DNA from: an uncultured Fidelibacterota bacterium
GTDB lineage: Bacteria > Fidelibacterota > Marinisomatia > Marinisomatales > Marinisomataceae
DNA length: 64,000 bases
Direction: 5' to 3'
Assembly: GCA_902526795.1 (NCBI GenBank)
Contig: CABZMF010000004.1
Coordinates: forward strand, 1-64,000
Below are positions 1 through 8,311 of this stretch, piece after piece (within the stretch, counting starts at the first letter, position 1; each line of letters opens with the position of its first letter). The notes below the pieces were generated by a model. That model did not search any database, had not been told where the DNA came from, and saw only the letters and a program-made list of their open reading frames with translations. The translations under genes and the position numbers were made by a program.

Positions 1-1
1 C

Positions 2-571
2 ACAGATCTTGGTGCTGCAACTACTTACCAAATTATCAATGGTCCCGATGCAGGAGATTATATTAGAATGCCAAAATCTATTTTTACTTCTGCAGATATG
101 ATTGATGCAGTATTCAATGAATGGCAAAATCATGATCCTGTTCCATATGATAAGTTTGATGGCAAAATGGTCGATGGAAGAAATGGTACAGTATTTTATA
201 CTTTGAGACCTGATTTAAGTTACAATCCTCAAGTAAAAACTTGGAAATATCTTAGACAAAGTAAATGGAATGTAAGACAAGGTGGTCAATCTGGTGCTGA
301 ATCAATTTTTAAAATGGTGAATGAAATTAGAGATGAATTAGGATCAACCGAACATTTTGTATGTATGGTTTCAAACACTGGTCAACCATTTAACGAGTAT
401 GTATTTGTTTCAGGACATGATACTCTTTCAGAAGCTTTAGATCAATCAGCTTTTTTTGCTTTACTTGCAGAGCTAAATAACAGAATGCCTAATTGGGAAT
501 CTGTTTGGGGTCAAAGCGCTTGGAATGGAGAAAGTCAAGTATCTTTACATAGACCTGACTTGAGTAATTAA
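2..571 (+). CDS. C-terminal part of an unrecognised protein (5' end outside window)
   Basis: The reading frame is already open at base 2 and runs without a stop to the TAA ending at 571, so the first in-window ATG (68) is probably internal and the gene starts before the window. The visible 189 residues are soluble, with no membrane segment or signal. They are rich in Trp, Asn and Asp, and a Trp-Asn-Gly-Glu stretch lies near the end. I do not recognise the family. A strong intrinsic terminator follows 11 bases after the stop, so this is the last gene of its transcript. Confidence 0.7.
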   Translation, partial: TDLGAATTYQIINGPDAGDYIRMPKSIFTSADMIDAVFNEWQNHDPVPYDKFDGKMVDGRNGTVFYTLRPDLSYNPQVKTWKYLRQSKWNVRQGGQSGAESIFKMVNEIRDELGSTEHFVCMVSNTGQPFNEYVFVSGHDTLSEALDQSAFFALLAELNNRMPNWESVWGQSAWNGESQVSLHRPDLSN

Positions 572-582
572 TATTATAAATT

Positions 583-624
583 AAAAGAGCCTTTCAATTA
601 TTTTATTGCAAGGCTCTTTTTTTT
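583..624 (+). terminator. Rho-independent terminator
   Basis: A perfect 11-bp stem (583-593 with 610-620, core AGAGCC/GGCTCT) with a 16-base loop runs straight into eight T residues. It closes the transcript of the partial gene at the window start and separates it from the asparaginase-family gene. Confidence 0.9.
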
Positions 625-639
625 CCTAAATTATAAATC

Positions 640-1599
640 ATGAAAAGAAGAAATTTTATAAAAGCAGGAGTTGCTGGAATAGCCGCTCCTATTTTTTTAT
701 CAGAAAATAAGTATATGAAAGTAAATAAAAATAATCCAATTGTAATTTCAACTTGGAATCATGGTATGACTGCAAATGAAGCTTCTATTAAGGTTTTAGG
801 AAAAAATGGATCTGCGTTAGATGCCGTAGAACAGGGTGTGAGAGTTACAGAAGCAGATGCAGAAAATCAATCAGTTGGTCTTGGAGGTAGACCAGATAGC
901 GAAGGAAATGTTACTTTAGATGCATGTATCATGGATTCGAATGGAAATGCTGGAGCGGTTGGTTTTTTACAAAATATTAAACATCCTATTTCTGTTGCTC
1001 GAAGAGTAATGGAAACTACAGACCATGTAATGCTTGCTGGTAAAGGAGCACTTAAATTTGCACTAGAAAACGGTTTTTCAAAAGAAGATTTACTTACTGA
1101 AAAATCTAAAAAAGGTTGGTTAGAATGGAAAAAAAATAACAAAATCAAAGATGCATGGGGCCCAAACGATGATCATGACACAATTACATCTCTTGCTCAA
1201 GATAATGATGGAAATTTAGCAGGCGCGTGCACGACAAGCGGTCTTGCTTACAAACTACATGGTCGAGTTGGAGATAGTCCTATTATTGGTGCGGGAATGT
1301 ATGTTGATAATGAGATTGGGGCTGCGGGAGCTACAGGCGTAGGTGAGCTGGTAATGAAAACATGTGGAAGTTTTTTAGTTGTAGAATTAATGCGTCAGGG
1401 ATTTTCAGCTATGGAAGCTTGCAATGAGGCAGTAAATCGCATTGTAAAACAAGAAGGTGGTAAAACAAAGCTTCAAGTTGGATATATTGCATTAGGTAAA
1501 GATGGAAGCATTGGATACGCCTCTATTCAAGAAGGTTTTCAGTATGCGTTGTATAAAAATGGAAATAATAAATTATTTGACGTTAAAGGCATTTTCTGA
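640..1599 (+). CDS. Glycosylasparaginase / isoaspartyl peptidase-type Ntn hydrolase, Tat-exported
   Basis: This is a family T2 N-terminal-nucleophile hydrolase, an N4-(beta-N-acetylglucosaminyl)-L-asparaginase or isoaspartyl-peptidase type. The diagnostic His-Asp-Thr lies at residues 179-181. By family knowledge the precursor self-cleaves before Thr181, which then becomes the catalytic nucleophile. The downstream Gly-rich segment (GRVGDSP, then GAAGATGVGE) forms the substrate pocket in this family. The N-terminus MKRRNFIKAG followed by a short hydrophobic run is a twin-arginine signal, so the enzyme should act in the periplasm or outside the cell. The length of 319 residues is normal for the family. 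The gene stands alone between a terminator and a TPR gene. Whether it acts on glycosylated Asn, Asn or isoaspartyl peptides cannot be told from sequence. Confidence 0.9.
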   Translation: MKRRNFIKAGVAGIAAPIFLSENKYMKVNKNNPIVISTWNHGMTANEASIKVLGKNGSALDAVEQGVRVTEADAENQSVGLGGRPDSEGNVTLDACIMDSNGNAGAVGFLQNIKHPISVARRVMETTDHVMLAGKGALKFALENGFSKEDLLTEKSKKGWLEWKKNNKIKDAWGPNDDHDTITSLAQDNDGNLAGACTTSGLAYKLHGRVGDSPIIGAGMYVDNEIGAAGATGVGELVMKTCGSFLVVELMRQGFSAMEACNEAVNRIVKQEGGKTKLQVGYIALGKDGSIGYASIQEGFQYALYKNGNNKLFDVKGIF

Positions 1600-1661
1600 T
1601 AAACTAAAGCCTTATAAATTAAAAAATACATATACAAACTTTTTAATTATTAGGACTAAAA

Positions 1662-2297
1662 ATGATTGATAAGATAAAAAAATTTTTGTTAACACCCATT
1701 AAGGTTACTTATAAGAATAGGGCAGATTATACACCTATTGAAAATTTCATATTAAACCCAATAATTTTAGCATTATTAGTATTTTTTATTACATTCCAGG
1801 CATTTTCCTTAAATGATGAACCACAACCAACTCAGTCCGATACAGCACTTAGTAATGCAATGATATATTTTGAAAGAGGAGATTTTGATAATGCTGTTCT
1901 ACAATTAGAAAGTGTGTTAGATAATTATTCTGGTTCAAAAGCTGCTCATCAAGCAAAGTTTTATCTTGGAAGAACTGCATTTATAAACGGTAATAAGGAT
2001 AAAGCTTTAGTTTTTCTTTCTGAAAGTGTTTCAAAAGTTAGATATGACAATCTTAAAAAAGAAGGCTATATAATGCTTGCAGAACTCAAAAATGATGTAA
2101 AAATGTTTGATAGAGCTATGAAGTATACTTCTTCCGAAAATGAACTTAAATATATATCCATATTAAAAGCTAAAAAATTAGCGCAAAATGGTCAAATCGA
2201 CCAATCAACAATGATATTAGATTCGTTAAATATTGATAATCCCGTTTATAATGATTTTTACGAAGAGGTTTATGGTTATGTATTGAGTATTAGTTAA
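1662..2297 (+). CDS. Membrane-anchored TPR-repeat protein
   Basis: A 211-residue protein with one hydrophobic segment (about residues 28-47) near the N-terminus. The basic N-terminal flank and the Asp/Glu-rich following segment fit an N-in, periplasm-facing anchor. The soluble part has TPR-like helical pairs, for example the Ala-Tyr-Phe-Glu-Arg-Gly-Asp-Phe motif near residue 67 and a Leu-Gly-Arg-Thr-Ala motif near 102. The layout resembles the TolA-binding/YbgF type of periplasmic scaffold, but no specific family is assigned. It lies just upstream of the nusA operon, separated by a hairpin and a probable promoter. Confidence 0.6.
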   Translation: MIDKIKKFLLTPIKVTYKNRADYTPIENFILNPIILALLVFFITFQAFSLNDEPQPTQSDTALSNAMIYFERGDFDNAVLQLESVLDNYSGSKAAHQAKFYLGRTAFINGNKDKALVFLSESVSKVRYDNLKKEGYIMLAELKNDVKMFDRAMKYTSSENELKYISILKAKKLAQNGQIDQSTMILDSLNIDNPVYNDFYEEVYGYVLSIS

Positions 2298-2302
2298 GAT
2301 AC

Positions 2303-2331
2303 TTGTCAAAACGATTTAAATTAGATATATT
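2303..2331 (+). promoter_or_regulatory. Probable sigma-70-type promoter of the nusA-pnp operon
   Basis: TTGTCA (2303-2308), a 17-base spacer and TATATT (2326-2331) each match the consensus at five of six positions. The predicted start near 2338 falls just before a strong hairpin, so the operon mRNA would begin with that hairpin. This is a prediction from hexamer match and spacing only. Confidence 0.5.
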
Positions 2332-2340
2332 CCAGTGAAT

Positions 2341-2363
2341 AAAATGGGCTACGGCCCATTTTT
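2341..2363 (+). terminator. Hairpin with UACG tetraloop and U-tract upstream of nusA
   Basis: A 9-bp perfect stem (2341-2349 with 2354-2362) closed by a TACG loop, a UNCG-class stable tetraloop, is followed by TTTTTGTT. It looks like an intrinsic terminator for the upstream TPR gene. Because the probable nusA promoter lies upstream of it, the hairpin would also form at the extreme 5' end of the nusA mRNA. Confidence 0.75.
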
Positions 2364-2392
2364 GTTATGGTGAAAAAAATTGAAAGGTCAGT

Positions 2393-3769
2393 ATGATTAA
2401 TAGAGATTTAATTGAAATTTTTATTGAGTTAGCCAGAGAGAAAAATATTGAGAGGTCTGAGCTTGGCACAATTATTGAGCAGCTGTTTTTGTTTATTATT
2501 GAGAAAGAAACTGGTGAATCAGATAATTGTAGTGTAATTGTTAACCTTGATAAAGGTGAAATTGAAATTTATGTTGAAAAAACCATTGTTAAAGAAGTAG
2601 ATGATGATCACTTTGATATAACTTTAGAAAGAGCAATTGAGTTAGAACCGGATCTTTCTGGTGAACTTAAATTAGGGGATACATTCGTTGAAGTTATTGA
2701 TCCTGCCAGATTTGGTAGAAGGCTTGTAGCAAATGCTAGACAGTTTTTAAATAAAAGAACTCGCGAAGTTCAACAACAGTATATTTACGAAGATTATGTT
2801 CAGAGAATTGGCGAAGTTATAATTGGTACCGTTCACCAAGTACACAGGGAAAATACCTTTGTTAACATTGAACAAACCGAATTAAGAATGCCTAGAAATG
2901 AGCAAATATTTTCTGAAAGATTTAGAAGAGGAGACACCATAAGAGCTTTAGTTAAATCAGTTGAAGTAACTCCAAAAGGTCCAGATATTTTGATTTCAAG
3001 AAGCGATGATCTTTTCTTATATAAATTATTTGAGATGGAAGTACCTGAAATTGAAGATGGAATAATTGAAATAAAGGGAATTGCAAGAAAGCCTGGAGAA
3101 AGAAGTAAAATTATTGTTCATTCTGTTGATAAAAGAATTGATGCTGTAGGTGCTTGTGTAGGAATGAGAGGTAGTAGAATTCAATCGGTTGTGAGAGAAC
3201 TTAATAATGAAAAAATTGATATAGTTAATTTTACTGAAAGGTCAGAGGTTTTTTTAACAAGAGCGTTATCGCCCGCAAAACCTGTTGATTTATACATTGA
3301 TGATGATAGAAAGTATTGTGTTGCAATTTTTGATAAAGGTGGACTTGAAAATGCAGTTGGTAGAAGTGGTGTTAATATAAATTTAGCTTCAAAATTAACT
3401 GGATTTACAATTGATGCATATACAAAAGCTGAATATGATGAAGTTTTAATTAATCAAAAAACTACAATTGAATCTTTAGATGGCATAACTAAAACATTAA
3501 GTAATAAACTTGCAAAATTAGAAATTTTATCCGTTGCTGATTATTTAAATACAAAAAAATATGTTTTAAAAGATGAGTTAGAACTTAATGAAAAAGAAAT
3601 TAAATCCATTAGCGATGCTGTGAACTTATTTATTGAAATAACGCACTCAAAAGATAAAGAAGATGATCAAATACCATTTGATAAGCAAAAAACCGACGAA
3701 ATACTATCAGAACAGCAAAATGATGAAGAGGTATTAATAAAAGAAAAAGATAATGAGGATTTGGATTAA
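2393..3769 (+). CDS. nusA: Transcription termination/antitermination factor NusA
   Basis: NusA binds elongating RNA polymerase and modulates pausing, intrinsic termination and rRNA antitermination. The 458 residues contain the N-terminal polymerase-binding domain (about 1-125), an S1 RNA-binding domain (about 135-200) and paired KH domains (about 225-345, with a GMRG-type loop near residue 260). A degenerate helix-hairpin-helix segment follows, and the tail is strongly acidic. It heads a classical translation operon, but rimP, the usual upstream partner, is absent here. The infB start lies 3 bases after the stop. A GAAAGG ribosome-binding site precedes the ATG. Confidence 0.96.
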   Translation: MINRDLIEIFIELAREKNIERSELGTIIEQLFLFIIEKETGESDNCSVIVNLDKGEIEIYVEKTIVKEVDDDHFDITLERAIELEPDLSGELKLGDTFVEVIDPARFGRRLVANARQFLNKRTREVQQQYIYEDYVQRIGEVIIGTVHQVHRENTFVNIEQTELRMPRNEQIFSERFRRGDTIRALVKSVEVTPKGPDILISRSDDLFLYKLFEMEVPEIEDGIIEIKGIARKPGERSKIIVHSVDKRIDAVGACVGMRGSRIQSVVRELNNEKIDIVNFTERSEVFLTRALSPAKPVDLYIDDDRKYCVAIFDKGGLENAVGRSGVNINLASKLTGFTIDAYTKAEYDEVLINQKTTIESLDGITKTLSNKLAKLEILSVADYLNTKKYVLKDELELNEKEIKSISDAVNLFIEITHSKDKEDDQIPFDKQKTDEILSEQQNDEEVLIKEKDNEDLD

Positions 3770-3772
3770 TAT

Positions 3773-6127
3773 ATGTCTGATTCAATTAGAATATTTCAAT
3801 TAGCAAAAGAACTTAACATATCTCATAATGATATACTCGATTTTTTAAAATCAAAAGATATATCTGTTTCAAGTCATATGTCTCCTATTGATGGTAAGAC
3901 TCAACAAATAGTATATACTGAGTTTGCAAAAGATCGTCAATCAGCAGAACGAGATAGAAAAGAACAGGTAAGAAAAGAAATTCATGACTCTAAAGTTGTA
4001 ATGAAAACCAGATCTGTTAAAAAATTTAAAATTATGTCTGTACAAGATCAGCGAAAAGCTGAAAAGAAAAAAACTGTTTTGGAAAATGAAAAAGAAGAGA
4101 AATCTACAGACAATAAAAAAGATACTAAAAAAACTTCTTTAGTAGAAAAAAAACCCAAGAAAAAATTAAGAAAAATTTCACTTAGAGAACCAGAGAAGAA
4201 AGAAGATAAAAAACAATTAAAAAAACATAAAGATGAACTAAAAAAAGATAGTTCCGCTGTTAAAAGGTTAAAAAAAACCCTTGCTTCGATAGATTCAGGT
4301 CCAAAAAAGAAATCTTATAAGAAATCCAAAAAAGATTTAATAAATGAAGATGGTAATCAAAAAAGAACAATCGAGTTAGCAGAATATGCTAGTATAGATG
4401 AAATAGCAAAAGTACTGGATGTTCCTACAAGCGAGGTCATCGGTAAATGTCTTCAAATGGGTATTTTGGCCACAGTCAATCAAAGACTCGATTGGGATGT
4501 AATTGAATTAATTGCAGGTGAATATGATGTGGAATTAAATAAATACGAAGAAGTTGTTGATGATTTATTTGTCACCACACATACTGCAGAAGAGCTTTCA
4601 GAAGCAATAGATAGAGCACCTGTTGTAACTATCATGGGTCACGTAGACCATGGTAAAACTTCTATATTGGATTACATTCGTGAAACTAAGGTCGCTGCTG
4701 GTGAGTCCGGTGGTATAACTCAGCGAGTAGGAGCTTATCAGGTTTTACACAATGAAAATAAAATTACTTTTTTAGATACACCTGGACATGAAGCTTTCAC
4801 TGCAATGCGATCAAGAGGTGCACAATCAACTGATATTGTTATATTAGTTGTTGCTGCAGATGACAGTGTTATGCCTCAAACTATTGAGGCAATTAACCAC
4901 GCTAAAGCTGCTGAAGTACCAATAATTGTAGCAATAAATAAAGTTGATAAACAAGGCTCAAATCCAGACGTTGTTAAAAGAGAATTATCAGAAAAGGATG
5001 TTTTAGTTGAAGATTGGGGAGGTAAAATACAATCTGTAAATACCTCTGCAAAAACAGGTGAAGGAATTGATGCCTTAATGGAAGCAATTTTATTGGAAGC
5101 TGAAGTATTAAATTTAAAAGCGAATGAAAATATTGATTGTAAAGGAATTGTCATCGATTCAAAGTTAGATAAGGGTTTAGGTCCTGTTGCTACTGTTCTT
5201 ATTCAAAAAGGAACACTAAAAATTGGAACTCCTTTCATTTGTAATAATTTTCCTGGTAAAGTCAGAGCAATCATGAATGAAAGAAATGAAAGAATTAGAG
5301 AAGCAAAACCTTCAGATGCGGTTCAAATTTTAGGTTTTGATCAAGTACCTCAATCCGGAGATATATTTGCTGAGGTTGAAAACGAATCAGATTTGAAGAA
5401 AATTGCAAATGAAAGACAAAGAATTAAAAGAGAAATAGATCTACAAATGGTACAGAAAACATCTTTAGATAGTATTTCAGCACAAATTAAGGAAGGTGAT
5501 ATTAATAATTTAAATATTATTATTAAGGCAGATTCAGATGGATCTATTGAGGCATTAATTCAAAGCATTGAAAAAATTAATAATGATGAAGTTGGTGTTG
5601 ATATTGTTCATAAGGGCGTAGGAAATGTAACTGAATCAGATGTATTGTTAGCACAGGCTTCTCAAGCTATTATAATAGGCTTTGGTGTTCAAATTCCTTC
5701 TAATACGAAATTATTAGCAAGTCAAAACAATGTAGAAATTAGAGCATATAGTATAATTTATCAAATTGTTGAAGACGTAAAAATGGCTGTTGAAGGACTT
5801 CTTAAACCAGATATGGTTGAGGAAGTTATTGGTGTTGCAATAGTAAAAGAGTCGTTTAAAATACCAAAAATTGGATTTATTGCAGGTTCTCAAGTCGAAT
5901 CTGGTAAAATTACACGTGATTGTTTTGTAAGATTAATTCGTGAAGAAGAAGAGTTAGTTTCAAAAGGCTCAATTATTTCACTTAAACGCTTTAAAGATGA
6001 CGTTGCATCGGTCGATTCAGGTATGGAATGCGGAATATCAGTCGAGGGTGTTAAAAAGTATTTTGAAGGTGATAGAATCGTTGCCTATAAAATAAATGAA
6101 ATTAAGAGAACATTAGCAGACAGTTGA
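3773..6127 (+). CDS. infB: Translation initiation factor IF-2
   Basis: IF-2 is the GTPase that places initiator tRNA on the 30S subunit and promotes subunit joining. An IF2_N domain (about 1-50) is followed by a highly charged Lys/Glu-rich linker to about residue 190 and a second N-terminal helical module. The GTPase domain has G1 GHVDHGKT at residues 289-296, DTPGHE, NKVDK and a Ser-Ala-Lys G5. Domains II-IV complete the 784 residues. The stop TGA overlaps the TTG start of rbfA. Confidence 0.97.
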   Translation: MSDSIRIFQLAKELNISHNDILDFLKSKDISVSSHMSPIDGKTQQIVYTEFAKDRQSAERDRKEQVRKEIHDSKVVMKTRSVKKFKIMSVQDQRKAEKKKTVLENEKEEKSTDNKKDTKKTSLVEKKPKKKLRKISLREPEKKEDKKQLKKHKDELKKDSSAVKRLKKTLASIDSGPKKKSYKKSKKDLINEDGNQKRTIELAEYASIDEIAKVLDVPTSEVIGKCLQMGILATVNQRLDWDVIELIAGEYDVELNKYEEVVDDLFVTTHTAEELSEAIDRAPVVTIMGHVDHGKTSILDYIRETKVAAGESGGITQRVGAYQVLHNENKITFLDTPGHEAFTAMRSRGAQSTDIVILVVAADDSVMPQTIEAINHAKAAEVPIIVAINKVDKQGSNPDVVKRELSEKDVLVEDWGGKIQSVNTSAKTGEGIDALMEAILLEAEVLNLKANENIDCKGIVIDSKLDKGLGPVATVLIQKGTLKIGTPFICNNFPGKVRAIMNERNERIREAKPSDAVQILGFDQVPQSGDIFAEVENESDLKKIANERQRIKREIDLQMVQKTSLDSISAQIKEGDINNLNIIIKADSDGSIEALIQSIEKINNDEVGVDIVHKGVGNVTESDVLLAQASQAIIIGFGVQIPSNTKLLASQNNVEIRAYSIIYQIVEDVKMAVEGLLKPDMVEEVIGVAIVKESFKIPKIGFIAGSQVESGKITRDCFVRLIREEEELVSKGSIISLKRFKDDVASVDSGMECGISVEGVKKYFEGDRIVAYKINEIKRTLADS

Positions 6128-6471
6128 ATAATAAACCGTTTTCAAGATCAGAAAGAGTATCACAAGAAGTTTTAAAAACCATTAACGATATTTTAACTCG
6201 CGAAATGGATTTAAGAAAATATGGTTTTATAACTTTTTCATCCGTTAAAATGACATCTGATTTAAAGCATGCTAATCTTTACTATAGCATAATTAACCCA
6301 ACAAAAAAAATTGAAGTTATAAATGAAGAACTAAATTTATTAATTCCTGTCTTTAGAAAATTTTTATCATCTTCATTAAATTTGAGATCAACCCCAACAT
6401 TAAAATTTTTTTATGATGATTCTTTTGAGCAATTTGAAAAAATTGATAAACTAATTAAAGATATAGATTAA
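6124..6471 (+). CDS. rbfA: Ribosome-binding factor A
   Basis: RbfA is a KH-fold 30S maturation and cold-adaptation factor. The 115 residues show the usual N-terminal Arg-Val-Ser-Gln-Glu-Val-Leu helix and the family's later Lys-His-Ala-(Asn)-Leu strand. The start is a TTG whose last two bases and the next A form the infB stop (TTGA), so translation is probably coupled. No ATG with comparable family alignment exists upstream. Only one base separates its stop from the truB ATG. Confidence 0.92.
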   Translation: MNNKPFSRSERVSQEVLKTINDILTREMDLRKYGFITFSSVKMTSDLKHANLYYSIINPTKKIEVINEELNLLIPVFRKFLSSSLNLRSTPTLKFFYDDSFEQFEKIDKLIKDID

Positions 6472-6472
6472 T

Positions 6473-7114
6473 ATGATTTTCAATATTTATAAACCTAAAG
6501 ATTTTTCATCCTTTTCTTTAGTTAAAAAGGTTAAACGTATAACGAGAGAAAAAGTTGGACATTCTGGAACTTTAGACCCCTTTGCTGATGGAGTTTTGGT
6601 TCTCGGTGTTGGAAAATCTACAAAAAAGTTATCAAATATTATTCAATTTGATAAAATCTATGAAGGTGTAATAAAACTAGGAGAAAAAACTGATTCTATG
6701 GATCTAACCGGTAATATTATTGAAAAAAAGAAAGTTTCAAAAATCACATCTAAGTCTTTAAAAAATTGTTCTGATAAATTTGTTGGCGAGTATTTACAAA
6801 GAACACCAATGTATTCTGCAAGAAAAATTAATGGAGTTCGACTATATAAGCTTGCAAGAAAAAATATTGAAATAAAAACAAATCCAAAGCTAATTAAGAT
6901 AAAAAGTTTAAATATTCAAAAGATAAATGAAAAAAGTTTAAAAATTGTTGTGGAGTGTTCATCTGGTACTTATATAAGAGTTTTAGCGGAAGATATTGCA
7001 CATTACTTTGGTACTGTTGGGCATTTAATAAGCCTTACTCGATTAAGTGTTGGGGACTATAGCTTGAACGAATCTATAACAATTGAACATTTCGAGGAAA
7101 CATGGAAATCATAA
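6473..7114 (+). CDS. truB: tRNA pseudouridine-55 synthase TruB
   Basis: TruB isomerises U55 in the T-loop of most tRNAs. The catalytic motif Gly-Thr-Leu-Asp-Pro contains Asp35, and family positions Tyr (RTPMYSA) and the late Gly-Thr-Tyr-Ile-Arg segment are present. At 213 residues it is on the short side because the C-terminal PUA-like domain seen in long TruB proteins is missing. It overlaps ribF by 13 bases. Confidence 0.94.
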   Translation: MIFNIYKPKDFSSFSLVKKVKRITREKVGHSGTLDPFADGVLVLGVGKSTKKLSNIIQFDKIYEGVIKLGEKTDSMDLTGNIIEKKKVSKITSKSLKNCSDKFVGEYLQRTPMYSARKINGVRLYKLARKNIEIKTNPKLIKIKSLNIQKINEKSLKIVVECSSGTYIRVLAEDIAHYFGTVGHLISLTRLSVGDYSLNESITIEHFEETWKS

Positions 7115-8052
7115 CTTCTATTAATGATTTTAAGAAATTAAAAAGCTCAGTTATAACTGTAGGTAATTACGATGGAATTCATAAAGGACACCACGACGTT
7201 CTTACTTATATTGTTAAAGAAGGTAAAAAGAGAAATATTCCTTCATGTTTAATCACATTTGATCCAAATCCATTTTACGTGCTATCAAATAAGACAATTC
7301 CTATTAATCTCCAAAGTAAAGATTTGAAATTAAAAGCTTTGGAAGAGTTAGGCTTAGATAAAGTATTAATAATACCCTTTACGAAAAATTTTTCTTTGAT
7401 GAGTGCAAATATTTTTGCGCAAACAGTTATAAAGGATTTATTTAACCCAGAATTAATCTCTGTAGGCACAAATCACTATTTTGGACATAATAAAAAAGGT
7501 GATTTATCTTACTTAAAGATATTTTGTCAAGAAAATAACATACAGCTTCATGTGCCAGAAATGATTGAAAGAGAAGGAAATACAATATCTAGTAGTTTAA
7601 TAAGATCTTTAATTTTAGATGGTGATATAAGTAAAGTATATAATTTTTTAGGAAGATTTTATGGATTTAATGCTACAATTGTTTCAGGCTCAAATCGTGG
7701 AAAAACAATGAATTATCCTACTGCAAATTTTATTCCAACATCGGAAAAACAACTGCTGCCTGGAACAGGAGTTTACCTTTCAAGAGTATTTTTAGAGGGA
7801 AAAACTTATTTTGGAATGACAAATGCGGGTGTAAGACCAACTTTCAATGAAAAAAAATTTGTTATGGAAGTTCACATTTTATCTGATAAATTCGGCAGTC
7901 TATACGATAAACAATTTTATATTGAATTTATAGATAAAATTCGAAATGAAATAAAGTTTGATAATAAAGAATTACTTATCAAACAAATTGAAAAAGATAA
8001 AGAAGTATGTATCAAACTGATAGATAACTTCAAGGAGAAATATGAAATATAG
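7102..8052 (+). CDS. ribF: Bifunctional riboflavin kinase / FAD synthetase
   Basis: RibF makes FMN from riboflavin and FAD from FMN. The N-terminal nucleotidyltransferase domain carries the G-N-Y-D-G-I-H-K-G-H signature near residue 22-31. The C-terminal riboflavin kinase domain carries the Arg-Gly-Lys-Thr-Met-Asn-Tyr-Pro-Thr-Ala-Asn motif near residue 200. The length of 316 residues is standard. The ATG lies inside the end of truB with a GAGGAAA site in front of it, and the gene's end contains the rpsO start (11-base overlap). Confidence 0.95.
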   Translation: MEIITSINDFKKLKSSVITVGNYDGIHKGHHDVLTYIVKEGKKRNIPSCLITFDPNPFYVLSNKTIPINLQSKDLKLKALEELGLDKVLIIPFTKNFSLMSANIFAQTVIKDLFNPELISVGTNHYFGHNKKGDLSYLKIFCQENNIQLHVPEMIEREGNTISSSLIRSLILDGDISKVYNFLGRFYGFNATIVSGSNRGKTMNYPTANFIPTSEKQLLPGTGVYLSRVFLEGKTYFGMTNAGVRPTFNEKKFVMEVHILSDKFGSLYDKQFYIEFIDKIRNEIKFDNKELLIKQIEKDKEVCIKLIDNFKEKYEI

Positions 8053-8311
8053 TAAAGAAACAAGTACACTTCTTCAAGACGTCGGTCTTGATGCAAAAAA
8101 TGTCGGGAGTAGCGAAGCGCAAATTGCTCTTCTCACTGATCGAATTAGATCATTGACAGAACATGTAAAGATGCATAAGAAAGATGTTCATTCAAAGCAT
8201 GGTTTAGTTAAGTTAGTGTCACAGCGAAAAAAGCTATTGAAATATTTAAGAAAAACTAAACTAGATAGTTATGATGAACTAATTAATAAACTATCAATAA
8301 GAGGAAAATGA
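8042..8311 (+). CDS. rpsO: 30S ribosomal protein S15
   Basis: S15 is a primary 16S rRNA-binding protein of the 30S platform. The 89 residues match the full family length, with the typical Gly-Ser-Ser-Glu-Ala-Gln-Ile helix and the Lys-His-(Lys)-Lys-Asp basic loop. The start is embedded in the ribF end behind an AAGGAG site, and the stop overlaps the pnp ATG (ATGA). The rpsO-pnp order is conserved in many bacteria. Confidence 0.96.
   Translation: MKYSKETSTLLQDVGLDAKNVGSSEAQIALLTDRIRSLTEHVKMHKKDVHSKHGLVKLVSQRKKLLKYLRKTKLDSYDELINKLSIRGK

Noticed and set aside
68-571. Complete gene starting at ATG 68
   Set aside because: The frame is open upstream to the window edge and the ATG has no ribosome-binding site, so it is better read as a partial gene.
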